64,000 nt of DNA from Monilinia fructicola (GCA_008692225.1 VICG01000008.1:2258001-2322000), one strand, 5' to 3'. Counted from the first letter of the stretch, positions 48,483 to 60,453 are shown. Notes: generated by a model from the letters alone, not told the origin. A program made the numbers and translations.

Positions 48483-50078
48483 TTACACTTCAGCCTCTTG
48501 GGATAAATGGATTGCCGTCTCAAATTTCGATAATCCAAGCCGAAATAGCTCGTCTATCCACCACATATTCTTGACATCTTCCAATTCGATCCAGTAAGAC
48601 ACATCTCGTCTAAGTATCTCAACAACCCAAGTTCTCTCATCCTCGGTCGATGCTGCGCAACCAGCCATGACAAGCGTCCAAGTTCTCAGCTTCTTCACTT
48701 TGGTACTCCATATATCGCCGTCACTCTCCAATAAGCGACGCAACTTGGAGATTGGAAACATTGGTTAAGACAGGTCCAACCCCAAACCACCTCCTTGCTT
48801 GCGCCAAAAACAGTATTCCACCAATTCTGCATAACTCTTCTATTTCATCCTTTATGTCGTTCTGAATTATTAAAAGTCTGGATAAAATTGGATAGACACA
48901 GAGACCGGCGAAGTTTTGATCACCCCACAGGAATTGTACATCACTGGACAGGTTTCTCTTCTCACTTTCATGAATGATCGTAATGGTAAGGAGACTCAAT
49001 TGTCGCATGATATCAAGCATATCTTCAGAAAGAAATTGTCCTATACCAGAGTGCTCGCATATTCTGGAGAAATGAAGCTTTCCCTCTACCTGGTATCTTG
49101 GAGTATAAGGATTTATCAGATATTGCTGTGGAGGAGGGAAAATAGGCGCCATGTCCAAGTCACTAGACATGTTATGTTCGATCCAGAAAAGAGAGAGTCG
49201 TATGGATGGAATATTCTCGATCGTTGATAGACCGCCTCGCAAAGCTAAGATTTTGCAAAAGCCCGCGTGATGGATCTTCCAGGTCTCCGCGTTGGATAAG
49301 ATGTGCTAAGAAACTCAGCAGATATCATATTGAAATGAAGCCATTACCTACATCATGGCACATAAACTATACTTGGTCAGCAACATCGTTAAGAAACTCG
49401 GGCTCTTGTAAACGCACGCCAAGTATAGCTCCCAATTTTCCATCCGAATGTTCCACCATTGGATTCGCCAATCTTCTATTCACGGATTTGACAGCCGACA
49501 AATGATAGATGATCGATTCACGGTTTTCATCTCGATTTCCCCTCAGGGCATTAAGGTGAAGTGCGGCATTTGAAAGTATTAGATGCATGCCTGCAGGATC
49601 ACTAGTGCCAAGAGGAAACCAAAAGTCTCGAAATGGCTGGAAGCTCTGTGACGGATCCCAAACTAAATGCTGTTAACAAGCAATCATATGGAACCAGAGA
49701 AGACTTACTGTGATGCACTAACTCATGTTCTTGCATATTCATCTTGATTGGCCATGATTGAAAAGGATTCACACGTCCACTCCTGAGGAGCACCATAGAA
49801 TTGGTTTGCGAGCTAATTGGCACTCCAAATTCTATTTTCACCTCTGCTTCTTCATTCGAGGTTGATGGGCGTGGCTGCAGTTGTGAGGCACCCACTAAAG
49901 CTTTGGGTGCAATCTTCTTCAGACCATTTACTCTTTTTGGTTGGTTCCGTTTCATGAATGGACGCATCACATGTTTTCGCACTAGGGTCTTCGTCTCTTT
50001 CTTCTCACTTGCCGAATAAGAGGGAGTTGATGTTATAAATGCATACTTCCCACTTTCGGAATGACTATTTGGTATCAT
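48483..50078 (-). CDS. Fungal-specific transcription factor domain protein (Fungal_trans_2 type), no zinc cluster
   Basis: Three exons (49709-50078, 49373-49662, 48483-49305) give 493 residues once one extra base in the A run at 48756-48758 is discounted. The N-terminus YAFITSTPSYSASEKKETKT followed by a basic stretch (VRKHVMRPFMKRNQPKR) is typical of a class that starts with F.F...P....E.K..IR.HVM and carries no Zn2Cys6 motif. Later blocks fit the alpha-helical Fungal_trans_2 region: HLILSNAALHLNALRG, WKIHHAGFCKILALRGGL, ELCRIGGILFLAQARRWFGV and TWTLVMAGCAAS. I take ATG 50078 because the frame upstream uses TTG only. Exon 2 starts at the second possible AG (CATTTAG), which alone keeps the frame. 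A nuclear role is assumed from the family; targets are unknown. It neighbours the P450 relic, tail to tail. Confidence 0.75.
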
Positions 50079-52488
50079 TTTGTCGGCATTTATCAAACGC
50101 TCATAAATTCACGGTGTTCCCTTCGCATATTCATTCAATGTGTAACGCAATTGTATCTTTATAGTGCTCGATAGATGAGGTACTGTACATTGAATCTGAG
50201 GCTGAGATTATGTCAGGACTTCGCGTATTCATTTTCTTCAAAAAGTGACGATGGTGGTACAGGGTAAATTCTTTGTCAGGTGGGACTTACAGGTTGGTGA
50301 GAGCTGCAACCTAGCTGGATTGGGGCAATGGTTCCCTGCATTTCACGTGCTGATCTTACCAAGCTATGCGTGTGTGTTACTAATCAACGGAAAACCTTGG
50401 AATATACTGTGTGCATACATCAGGAACAACAAGATTCCAAATGGTGTCGTTGTTTCGAATCAGGTTCAGTCTCGTATGTCAGCAATACAGCATATAGCTC
50501 TTATGAGGGTACCAAGAATGCGTTAGAATGAAGATTGGCGTATGAATTGCCACTACTATGCATTTATCATCAAAGAACAAGCACCCATCCATCCAGTACT
50601 CCTAATACTGTTCTTTCACGGAATTAGAGCTTTTGGTCATAAATTCAAAAGCTAGAAGTGTGACGAAAGCCCTCTGATCTTTTCAACTCGGGCTTGTCAT
50701 AGTCTTGACCCGAGAAGTACACAGCTTCAAGTCTCAAGAGAATACTGTGACGCAAAAGTTATCAATACGCAGTAATAACTCGAAGAGTTAATGTACCCCA
50801 GATGTATCCAAAGTTGGAAATGTTTATAGTTGTTGGAAATTTACCGCAAAGCAATCTGAACTCTGGGCGAATTCTTTCTCTTTAAGAAATTATTTGAGCC
50901 TTTTGCTAACAGGATAAGATCAAGAAACCTACCATGTTCCACAGAGTCCAGGATTTGTGTGATCAATGGATACTTGGTGCTAGGACACCTAATGATCTTT
51001 ACAGCTTAAAAACATGGAAAAGACGCTAGTAGTGGCATGAGAGTATTCTTCTGATTGTCAATCATAACTCCTAAAGTACCATTACTTCGTAGGAAGAGTT
51101 TCGCTGACCGGCGGGCAAAAATCCAAACTCGAATGAAATTTTGGGAAGACAGGGGGAAAGGGATTACCTTTCAGAGGGTTGGTCTTGATAGCAGCCTCTG
51201 TTAATTTTCTACGAAACTAGTCTTTTACTTCACATCTGTATACAAATTGTACTTTATGTTCAAATACGTAAATGGGGCAGCTTCATGTTTTCATTGCCAA
51301 AGTGAGGCGGAAGCCATTCAACCCGCATGGTCTCTGAATTTCAGAGAAAGTTATCATTGTGGAACAACGTGGCGGATTTATTGCCGATAGTCTTATACAC
51401 TGAACCATACAAGGGTTTGAAGTCAAATTTCATTCCAAAGATATTTGCGGCTACAGATCTGAGCGAGGTTGACCAGTCGACATCACTCATATTATCGAGG
51501 CTATCATGGCTTCATGGCTCGAAGCGTCCCATCAATTTCTAGTCGGGAGTCTGGCCATCTCATTGCAAATCCTACTTGCTAAGAAATATATATATAGATC
51601 CGAACATGTTTCAGTCCAAAGGCTTGCGTGCTCTCAGTAATATCCGAAAATATACATAGAGTAATCGAAGTTCCAAGAAACAGCAATTACGAAAATCTCG
51701 AGGTGTTACTTCAATTGCACAAAATTGTACCAGGAATCGTGGAAGAGAGTTATTTGCGAGCACTCAGCATCTAGTTGATGAGTCCTTGCTGTGGAAATTA
51801 GCATTGCCAAATTGCTAAACACTTCTAGCATCCAAATTTTCGAGGGGACATCTGTGTGATTGAAGGTTAGTAAAGGTGTAACAATCTTTGTAATTTGGAT
51901 TCTGGTTCCGCGTATCAATTAAGTAGAAGAAATATGCAAGGTCGAAATATGTGGAATAACTATGGCGTTATATATTTCATCCAGTTCTCTGCGCCTGGTT
52001 CAATCAAAAACCTCTATCAACCACATCGTACTCAACAAATCTTCATCATTCATGCATTTTCATCGAATTTTATTTTTGAATCTGCGAGCTCAAGCGAGGT
52101 TTATCATTAGGACCTACAGAATTCTAAAGAACATAATTCCTCACTTCTCACATGACTAAGTGCTAGGTTAAATTCAAGTTCTCCTATCACCCAGCCCATG
52201 CATGTATCCGACGAGTTAAAAATTAGTTTCTTGGTCACGATTCATAGTTTCATGTAATATGTTCTTGGTACATGCAATGATTGGCTGTGATTAGTATCTG
52301 TTGGCATGAGTTGGTTGGTATGCGGCGAGGTTTGTAAATCCTTAAGCTACCCGTACTGGGTAGACCAATTCAGCACATTGCGATTTCTCTTTGCTCTTTA
52401 ACACCAACATCGCAATTTGGATTCTACTAATTTTTTTTTTTTTGATCCGATCACTTTCATTCAATCCTCTTTAACAAGCTGCGCAGTC
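50079..52488. other. Intergenic, no gene I can support
   Basis: About 2.4 kb. ORFs at 50245-50531, 51327-51542 and 51706-51918 lack ATG starts or domains. It may include relic sequence, but nothing is identifiable. Confidence 0.45.
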
Positions 52489-53709
52489 ATGCAAGAGCAA
52501 CCGCTTGGAAACGTTCTAGTAATTGGAGGGTGTGGATTCATGGGACATCATCTCGTGAAAGCTCTTCTCGATGATTCAACAGTAGATAAAGTCTCAGTAT
52601 TCAGTCGAAATCCCAAGAAAAATCGATATCCCGGAGTCGCATACTATGCCGGGGATATTGCTTCTTTTGATAACGTCAGAACACTCCTCGACATAGTTAA
52701 ACCTCGCGTTATTTTCCACGTCGCTTCGCCGGATCCGTACGTAGATCCTCCTAGTCATATACCCTTCCAGAAGGTGAATGTAGATGGGACCTCAAATCTG
52801 CTCGCTTGTGCTACAGCATCGCCATCTGTTGTAGCTTTCGTTTTCACTTCCTCGGTTACACTGTACCAATACGATAACAATGGAGAAGTGTTCGATGCGG
52901 ATGAGACGCACCCAGTTCTCAGTGGCCCTGTCACCAACAAAGATCCATATCCTGAGAGCAAAGCTGTAGCAGATGCCTTGGTGATAGCAGCAAACAATCC
53001 TTCTCCAAAAGAATCTCAGATGAATGGATGTTCTCGGTCATATCTACGAACGGTTTGCATGCGCATTCCTGGTATCTACGGCCAGGGCGATGAGAACATG
53101 ACTCTGCTCGGACTCTGGATGGCGAGTTGGGGGTTATGGATCTTCCAACTAGGTAACAATAATGCTTTGTTCGACCCAATCTATGTCGACAATGCAGTAC
53201 TTGGCCATATGTTAGCAGCCAAAGCCCTTTTGTCCGAGGCAGGCTCGTCGGACGAAATTCCAGACAAAGTTTCGGGCGAAGCCTTCAACATAACTGACGA
53301 TAACCCTGCTCCGTTCTGGTGGTACATGCACAAGATCTACCGACTCGGGGGCTACAACGTTACTCCTCGAAATATATGGATCATACCAACATGGATCGTT
53401 ATGACGGTGGGCTGGGTAGCGGAAATGATGTATTGGATTATATTTTGGGGAAAGAAGAGACCCCAGATTTTGAACAGAAGTAAGCTGGAACATCTTTGTA
53501 AAACGAGAACCTTTGATGTTGGAAAAGCTAAGAGGGTGTTGGGGTGGAAGCCAAGGGTTGGAGTTGACGATGCGATCGAGGTGAGTGTTAGATGGGGGCT
53601 TGCGGAACTTGCCAAGGGAAGTGGTGGTGGGAAAGTGGAGGTAGAAGATGTGGGAGAAACTTTGGATGTGGGAACACTCAGTAGAAAGAATGGGAGGATC
53701 AATGTTTAG
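52489..53709 (+). CDS. 3-beta-hydroxysteroid dehydrogenase/C-4 sterol decarboxylase-like protein (Erg26-like)
   Basis: NAD(P)-dependent extended SDR. Erg26 oxidatively decarboxylates C-4 sterol acids in ergosterol synthesis at the ER; related paralogues act on other steroid- or terpenoid-like substrates. Intronless, 406 residues from ATG 52489, the first true ATG after a T10 run. Features: the Rossmann motif VIGGCGFMGHH near residues 11-21; VDGTSNLL; Ser121/Ser122 in FTSSVTLYQ; the catalytic Tyr154-x3-Lys158 in YPESK; GIYGQGDENM; FDPIYVDNAVLGHMLAAKAL; FNITDDNPAPFWWYMHKI; and a hydrophobic segment IIPTWIVMTVGWVAEMMYWIIFW near residues 323-346, a probable ER-membrane anchor. The reading frame is clean. 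Erg26 itself or a paralogue cannot be decided from sequence alone. Confidence 0.85.
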   Translation: MQEQPLGNVLVIGGCGFMGHHLVKALLDDSTVDKVSVFSRNPKKNRYPGVAYYAGDIASFDNVRTLLDIVKPRVIFHVASPDPYVDPPSHIPFQKVNVDGTSNLLACATASPSVVAFVFTSSVTLYQYDNNGEVFDADETHPVLSGPVTNKDPYPESKAVADALVIAANNPSPKESQMNGCSRSYLRTVCMRIPGIYGQGDENMTLLGLWMASWGLWIFQLGNNNALFDPIYVDNAVLGHMLAAKALLSEAGSSDEIPDKVSGEAFNITDDNPAPFWWYMHKIYRLGGYNVTPRNIWIIPTWIVMTVGWVAEMMYWIIFWGKKRPQILNRSKLEHLCKTRTFDVGKAKRVLGWKPRVGVDDAIEVSVRWGLAELAKGSGGGKVEVEDVGETLDVGTLSRKNGRINV

Positions 53710-55218
53710 ACAGATATGAGCTTATTACTGGTTAGAACGGTGAAAACTCTTCAACTTTTAGACTGCTTGTATTGAATGAAAGGTATTCAGTTTTCACGTA
53801 CGATATCGCCGTCTTTATGGGAAACATTGGAGTTTAATACAAAGGTAGGACATGTGAAAATAGTCAATACCGTGAATTCACCAAAAATCCATCCATTATC
53901 TCGTTTTACATAGTCAACGATTCACGTATAGTACCCAAGTTGAGAACTAGAAGTCCCTTGTTCAAACAATGAAATAATTATTCCATTCCCTCAGCCCAAC
54001 TCACAAGCCCAATAGATTTATATAACTGAATATCAGACAAAAGCTCAAAGATTAAAGCCTAGTAGCTTTCTTTAGACACTCCTGAACCTTCCATACCTTC
54101 GCTCCTCAATGAACCATCTCATTGACTGAATTCAAACGCAATCACTATACCCAACTAGTTCAGGTTTCTAAAACCAAACCCCCAATCCTACGCGCCAGTG
54201 ACGAGAAGTCCACACACTTCTACTCCTGTATATCCTCCTTACCAAGCGGTGGATAACTGCGGCCTTTTCGTCGATGTTCTCGAAGCCGTTCCTTCCGAGC
54301 TTCCCTACAACTCTTCTGCGTTTTTCAAGCCATACAGTATCCTACTTGCCTTCAGCAAAAGGTTGCCCTTCAACCACTTTGAGCAGTTTGCCCAAGAGTT
54401 GAATGCACGGGTGCAAGCAATGCAGGATATACCTAGGTAACCTCTACAAACTTTCTTCACCTCTTATTTACCGATACTGTTACGCAGCTAACTAACCTCG
54501 GCTTGTAGAAGCCATACATACATCACTGTCAGTTGCACGACCAAAGCTACGGCAATCGCAAGAAGTGGCCAATCTCGAACCCGCATGCGACGAATGGCAG
54601 GTCGCGAACACGAGACCAAGCTAGGTCTACAGCAGTGAAGCAGAAAATAGCTGCGAATAGAAACCTAAACTCCTTATCATCCCGCACCTAAAATCACAGA
54701 TAACCAATCCATACCTTCTTCCTTTGAACCTCCGACCTGGTGGACTGAAGTCAAAACGTTTAGTCGGCTTCCGGAAAACCCGTCACGTGGCTCATGCCGT
54801 TCGACCTAAGTCACTAGACCCAGAGGGGAATATGGGATAGCCAATCACATCTCCCTGCTTGCTGACCGTATCTGCAGCTTGCCAATCATCAAGTCATATA
54901 GAGATCTTTGCGGTGATTATGCTATCGACCCTCTATTTGTCAACTGGGGAATCAGATATGTAAGCAAAAGTGCATTTGTCAGGGCGACAGGGGATTCACC
55001 AAAGTCCCTGACATACAGTCCCTTGCATGATCAATTCTCAAATCGTCATTCGAGGTAACAGGCTGCAAGGTAAGATCTGAGAAAGTATAAGAGGCACCTC
55101 TTATATCTCAGGTCAAAAGATTAATCGCACGTCACTAAAAAGCTCGTCCCAGATCATTTCATAGACCTATTTTTTGCACCTTCAAATTTCAAAGGTAAAA
55201 GTCGAGGATCAAAGTACA
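53710..55218. other. Intergenic, one weak coding candidate
   Basis: A frame at 54198-54440 (begins GTG; contains NCGLFVDVLEAVP and FNHFEQFAQELNARVQAMQ) looks protein-like but has no ATG and no recognisable partner exon. It may be a remnant. The rest shows nothing. Confidence 0.4.
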
Positions 55219-56023
55219 ATGTCTACCACAAAAATATATCTTATAACCGGTGCGAACCGAGGCAAGTAGTCCCATTGCGATCTGCTCCGTTTCCTTCACT
55301 CTAACCATCCTAGTAGGACTCGGCCGAGGTCTCCTCGAAGCCCTCAGTCAAAGACCCAACACCACCATCATAGCTGGTGTGCGAGACCTTTCCTCCCCAA
55401 CTTCAAAAATCTCTCTTTGATCTCCCCGCAGCCAGCAACAGTCGCATAATCCCCATTGAAATTTCCAGCACCGACGATCTCTCCCCCTCTCACGCGATCC
55501 AAATCCTTCAATCCACCCATGGCAATCGAATCAATCGACATGGTGATCGCCAACGCCGGTATATCCAACTACTACGGCCAAGCATCCGAGACCCCTCTAT
55601 CAGAAATGCGCTCTCATTTCGAAGTGAACACAATCGGCGTCCTGACTCTTTACCAAGCCACTCTCCCCCTCCTATTGAAATCGCCGCAACCGATCTTCGT
55701 GGCTCTATCGACAGGTATTGCAAGCATTGGCGGCATGGGCGAGTTACGAGTTCCTGCTACAGCATACGGAGCCAGTAAAGCCGCATTGCACTACGTCGTT
55801 CGCAAAATCCATTTCGAGAATGAGAAGCTGACGGCCTTTCTCCTGAGTCCGGGCTGGGTACGGACGGATATGGGAAATGCTGGAGCGGTGGCTATGGGAT
55901 GGAGAGTGCACCAGTGAGTATTGAAGATAGTATTAATGGAATGTTGGAGAAGATTGATAATGCGACGAGGGAGGAAACATCGGGAGTCTTCAGTCGTTTG
56001 ATGAGACAAAGTATCCTTGGTAG
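55219..56023 (+). CDS. Short-chain dehydrogenase/reductase (ketoreductase-like), several frame breaks
   Basis: Classical SDR. Two exons: 55219-55261 and 55317-56023. The donor of the 55 bp intron is GC (GAG/GCAAGT), so this is a GC-AG intron, and the acceptor is the second of two adjacent AGs; that choice gives TGANRGLGRG, the nucleotide-binding TGxxxGxG motif. Further motifs: VIANAGISNYYG (NAG), FVALSTGIASIGG (Ser) and YGASKAALHYV (Tyr-x3-Lys), then LSPGWVRTDMG. Four single-base slips interrupt exon 2: extra A at 55405-55409, extra A at 55524-55525, missing G at 55896-55898 and missing T at 55997-55999. With these repaired the frame ends at TAG 56021-56023 after RFDETKYPW. The family includes norsolorinic-acid-ketoreductase-like proteins; the substrate is unknown. 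Confidence 0.75.
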
Positions 56024-56279
56024 ATAGACGACGTCCAGAATTTCTGATATTGCCAAAAACATATTCATTTCGGATGTATTTGAGTTTCTCGCGTGTGTTT
56101 AATGCAAGGTATTTGTTGGCATCAACCTTCAATCTACTTGAATTGTTCGGGTGCAATCAATGATGACCTTCAGATATGACGAGATTCTCATTTATGAGTG
56201 AGGCACCGGCTGTAAAAGGACGCTTAGTTGAAGACAATGTATAGACGAGATTTCACGGGTATTTTCAATTCTGCTACGC

Positions 56280-58128
56280 TCAAAATTGACCTTCAGTATT
56301 CCCGTCACCCATGCTCTTGCTGCTACTACTACCGCTCTGGATAGCGCCAAGTATACCATCGATGTATGACGCACCGCTCCATTTTTGATGTGTTAACACA
56401 TCTACACCCAACTCTTTTTCTCTTCTTTGGATTAGATTAACATACGCTAGCATTCCCTCATCTTTGAAAGCCTTTGATAGTTCATTGGTAATTGTCGCAG
56501 TGGAATGAAGCCCGGCAAGTGAAATGAGCTGTAGAACAAATCCATGCTTGGCAATATCCCAAATAAAAGATTTCAGTGATTCATCATTGAAACCATGACT
56601 CATCCAGTTGAATGAAGGGGAGAGATTGTAGACGAGCCCTTTTCCAGGATATTGGGTTCGAATCTCGCCCGAGAATTGGGCTGCATTTTTGACATTTGGA
56701 TCTCCAGTTTCAACCCACAGCAGATCAGCGTATGGAGCATACTGAATTGCTCGTTTGGTAGCGGCTTCCATGCCGGCCTTGTAATGGTAAAAGCCTTCCC
56801 GTGTTCGTGGTATGTCGATATTAAATATGATTGGTTTCTTGCTGTACTTCGAAGCTAGTTGCTTGCGCTTCGTGATGGACATATCTCGGTCTTTTCTAGT
56901 AGCTTCAAGGTACTCATTGATGTTCGATTGCGACACACCTTGTTCTGTCAATTGTTTGGCAACAGCTTCATCACATGTCATAAGTTGCGTCTTCTTGACC
57001 CACTCCGCTTCAAATGCATCAATTTCAGCACCTGTTGCTCCAGACAATTCCATGGCTTGTAATGTCTCCGCCAAAGGTTCGATACTCTCTTCTGCAACAC
57101 CTTTAATAAATTCATGATCGCGAACATCAATCGCACTACTCAGAAGTTTGCCACTCTCAGAGTCTGTTCGTGCGATGACTAGATTTTCCGAGCCCATGAC
57201 ATCCCATTGAAATCTGGCAGCTACCAAGCGGTTAATATGTTCACCAACGGGAACGAGAACCTTGCCTGCAAGATGTCCGCACTTTTTACCACCATGCATT
57301 TGGTCTTCGAAATGAACAGCGGCCGCTCCATTCTCTGCGAATAATTTGGCAAGTTTCAATACAGCAGAAAGTCCACCATGCCCGGTGTCTCCGTCTGCAA
57401 TTATTGGCCTTAAATAGTCCGTGTATGGTGTTTTCGCCCGCTCTTCCCTGCTCAACTTTCTTCTAGCATCCCATTGTTTTCGGTCATGCATTGATTGAGC
57501 TTTTGAAAGTCGTTGGACTTGATTAGGTACTGTATTATAGGGATAATCACCGAAATCCGGTGATACTTCGTTTGTGGTTGTAAGTACAGATGAACACGCC
57601 CAGCCGGAAATGTACAGAACCTCTTGATTTGGAGCTTGCTGGGTCATCTGTACAGGGTCAATAGCACCCACTGCGTACATGTTAGCTTCGAAACTCAAGA
57701 TACCAGGGCCAATGGTTGGATTTACTTGTATGTATTGGTTTCCCCTCTGCCTCCCTCTGTTTTATTAAATCAAACAGTTTCCTGGCCATAATTGAACTTG
57801 GGTATGATTGCTGCTGACTTCCACGCTTCGATACTACATCCGCTGCAGAGTATGGTCTTTTGATTCCTTCGTATCTGGGGCTACTCCACCATGTTTCCAC
57901 TTCCTTAATTTGTTGTTCGTATAATTCATCTTCTGCTGCGCCGGCTTTCTGCAATTCGGGTACAAGCTGAAAGGAATCAGATGCCAGAGGTCTGGATATT
58001 GGGTCGATTAGAGCTTTCAAGGCGGGCATCCTACTATGACATGAAGCAGATAGATGTCGAACGGTAAGGATTGGAGCTCTGGCAGCCAAAGCTCTGCGGG
58101 GCACTACAGAAGCAATTCTGCGAAACAT
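56280..58128 (-). CDS. mclA: 2-methylisocitrate lyase, mitochondrial (isocitrate lyase family)
   Basis: Cleaves 2-methylisocitrate to pyruvate and succinate, the last step of the methylcitrate cycle in mitochondria. Two exons, 57726-58128 and 56280-57670, with a 55 bp intron, give 597 residues. The first 30 residues are an Arg/Ala/Ser-rich presequence ([19 protein letters not shown]). Family marks: [34 protein letters not shown] and the catalytic loop KKCGHL at about residues 263-268. It is longer than glyoxysomal isocitrate lyase, lacks a peroxisomal C-terminal tripeptide (ends GNTEGQF), and carries the presequence, which together favour methylisocitrate lyase over Icl1. The divergent 2-methylcitrate synthase neighbour supports this. 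The frame is intact throughout. The symbol is assigned by analogy with Aspergillus usage. Confidence 0.9.
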
Positions 58129-58865
58129 GTTGCGCTGTGTCTGTCTATATGAAACAGAGAATGATAACAGAACGTCAAGGTCTATTTTAGTCCTTCGACC
58201 TACTTGAAGCATATCCTATATCGTTGCTGATCAAGCAAGAGAACTTCTTGCCATGCCGTCATCGGGATGAATGAATTAATATGTTCGGCTTCGTTCGGTT
58301 GACTATTTTGATGATCAGCCAGTGTGGCCGAAGTAAATAATTATAAACATACTCGCAGCCCGCCCTTATGTACGCCTTCATCCATTATCAAGCCACACCA
58401 AGTATTTTGATAAATCGCACGGCTCGCAACATGATTGGTCAATTAGATGCCGGCTTCGTTTACCCTCGGCATAATTTAACCTTTTTATGCATTTCCATCC
58501 TTTGCCGATAAACCGATAAACCGATAACTCATGGAGAAGTTGCTTATGATCAACTATGGTCCATTATATTTCTTTTGCTTCTTAATAATCCATTCATAAG
58601 TAATTGTTCTATAAAAAGTTCCATCCCATTTCCACCGAAAGAAGTTCATTTCTTGATCCCCTCAAAGATTTGACTTTGACTCTTTTTTATGTCCTGATTC
58701 TTCTCTTACTTCAATTCCAATCGCTATCCAGTCATCGTCATCGTCATTGAATACGCTTCGTCTATCCAGCTACATCAATCATCAATTGAGTTTACGGTAC
58801 CCTGCGCATCTGCCCCACGATCTACCCCATCCGAGCTTCCACATAGCAAATCTATTTCCGACGAT
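58129..58865. promoter_or_regulatory. Shared divergent promoter of the methylcitrate gene pair
   Basis: The 737 bp between the two start codons must carry both promoters. Pyrimidine-rich tracts precede the synthase start (58590-58790). I see no unambiguous known operator. Confidence 0.6.
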
Positions 58866-60453
58866 ATGGCGATGAATTCCCGAACCGCCTCACATGCATT
58901 CAGATCCTTACGTGTATGCAATCCATTACATTCCCTTCTATATATTGTGCCAGTTTTAATATCTTTGCAGCCCATTGGTGTTCGTTCTTTACCTGTCCCA
59001 GCTCATCGAAATTATGCTACATCATCCGAGCCAGATCTCAAAACTACCTTCAAAGAATGCATCCCTGCAAAGCGCGAGTTATTGAAGAAGGTCAAGGCGA
59101 AAGGCGATAAAATCATTGGGGAGATCAAAATTGAGAATGTTATCGGTGGAATGAGGTATGATGAACAAATAGAACGGCAGGAGATGTAAAAAAATATTAA
59201 TTCAGTGACAGAGGATTGAAAGCCATGGTATGGGAAGGATCTGTTTTAGACGCAGATGATGGTATTAGATTTCATGGCAGAACTATCAAGGACTGTCAAA
59301 AAGAGCTCCCAAAAGGAAAAAGTGGCACGGAGATGCTCCCAGAAGCCATGTTCTGGTTACTGTTGACTGGCCAAGTCCCCTCAACCTCCCAAGTCAGACA
59401 GTTTTCCAAAGAATTGGCACAACAGTCAGCACTTCCCGACTTTGTTCATAAAATGCTTGACAATTTTCCTAAAGATCTTCACCCAATGACTCAATTTGCT
59501 ACTGCTGTTTCCGCACTGTCTCATACGTCGAAATTCGCGAAAGCATACGAGAAGGGAGTTAACAAGGCGGATTATTGGGAGCCGACTTTCGATGATAGTA
59601 TCTCTCTTTTGGCAAAGCTCCCGGTCATTGCTGCCAAAATCTACCAAAATTCATATAGGGGTGGTGGATCCCTCCCTGCTGAGGTTGATTTGGAACAAGA
59701 TTGGTCATACAATTTTGCAGCCATGCTCGGCAAAGGAGGCAAGCAGAACGAGAACTTTCAAGACTTGCTGAGATTGTATTTGGCTCTTCATGGTGACCAT
59801 GAAGGTGGAAATGTTTCCGCGCATACCACCCACTTGGTTGGAAGTGCTCTGAGCGATCCTTTCTTGAGTTACAGTGCTGGCCTGCAGGGTCTAGCTGGAC
59901 CTCTTCACGGGTATGTAATAATGTCACATTGAAATTTCCCTTACTAATCCTTTATAGTCTGGCAGCACAAGAAGTTCTTAGATGGATTTTACAAATGAAA
60001 GAGCACTTGGGAACCAAATCTACCGACAAGGATGTATCTGATTACTTATGGTCAACTCTCAAATCTGGTCGCGTCGTACCCGGCTATGGCCATGCTGTCC
60101 TCCGCAAGCCTGATCCTCGTTTCGAAGCCCTGATGGACTATGCCTCCTCCCGACCAGAAATCGCCAATGACCCCGTGTTCCAACTCGTAAAGAAGAATTC
60201 TGAGATAGCACCAGGGGTATTGAAAGAACATGGAAAAACGAAAAACCCGTATCCAAATGTAGATTCCGGTTCTGGTGTGTTGTTCCATCACTATGGTTTC
60301 CATGAGACGTTATATTACACTGCAACATTTGGTGTCAGTAGAGGTTTGGGACCCTTGTCACAGTTAATCTGGGATAGAGCGTTGGGATTACCGATTGAGA
60401 GACCTAAAAGTACTAATTTAGAGGGATTATTGAAGTTGGCGGAACAGAATTAA
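58866..60453 (+). CDS. mcsA: 2-methylcitrate synthase, mitochondrial (citrate synthase family)
   Basis: Condenses propionyl-CoA with oxaloacetate, the entry to the methylcitrate cycle. Exons 58866-58913, 58971-59155, 59212-59910 and 59958-60453 give 475 residues. The N-terminus [16 protein letters not shown] is a mitochondrial presequence. Citrate-synthase blocks: [34 protein letters not shown], the active-site [47 protein letters not shown] with the second catalytic His, and [11 protein letters not shown]. The segment [20 protein letters not shown] and the divergent methylisocitrate lyase gene favour methylcitrate synthase over Cit1. The first intron (57 bp) is a multiple of three without stops, so its retention would add 19 hydrophobic residues and still read through. 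All other introns are needed. The frame is clean. Confidence 0.88.

Noticed and set aside
51706..51918. Minus-strand frame resembling the end of a transcription factor
   Set aside because: Starts with TTG, no ATG and no partner exon; the resemblance is only compositional.
54198..54440. Plus-strand frame with protein-like sequence (FKPYSILLAFSKRLPFNHFE)
   Set aside because: Begins with GTG only, no upstream exon with ATG, and nothing recognisable after the AGGTAACC at its end.
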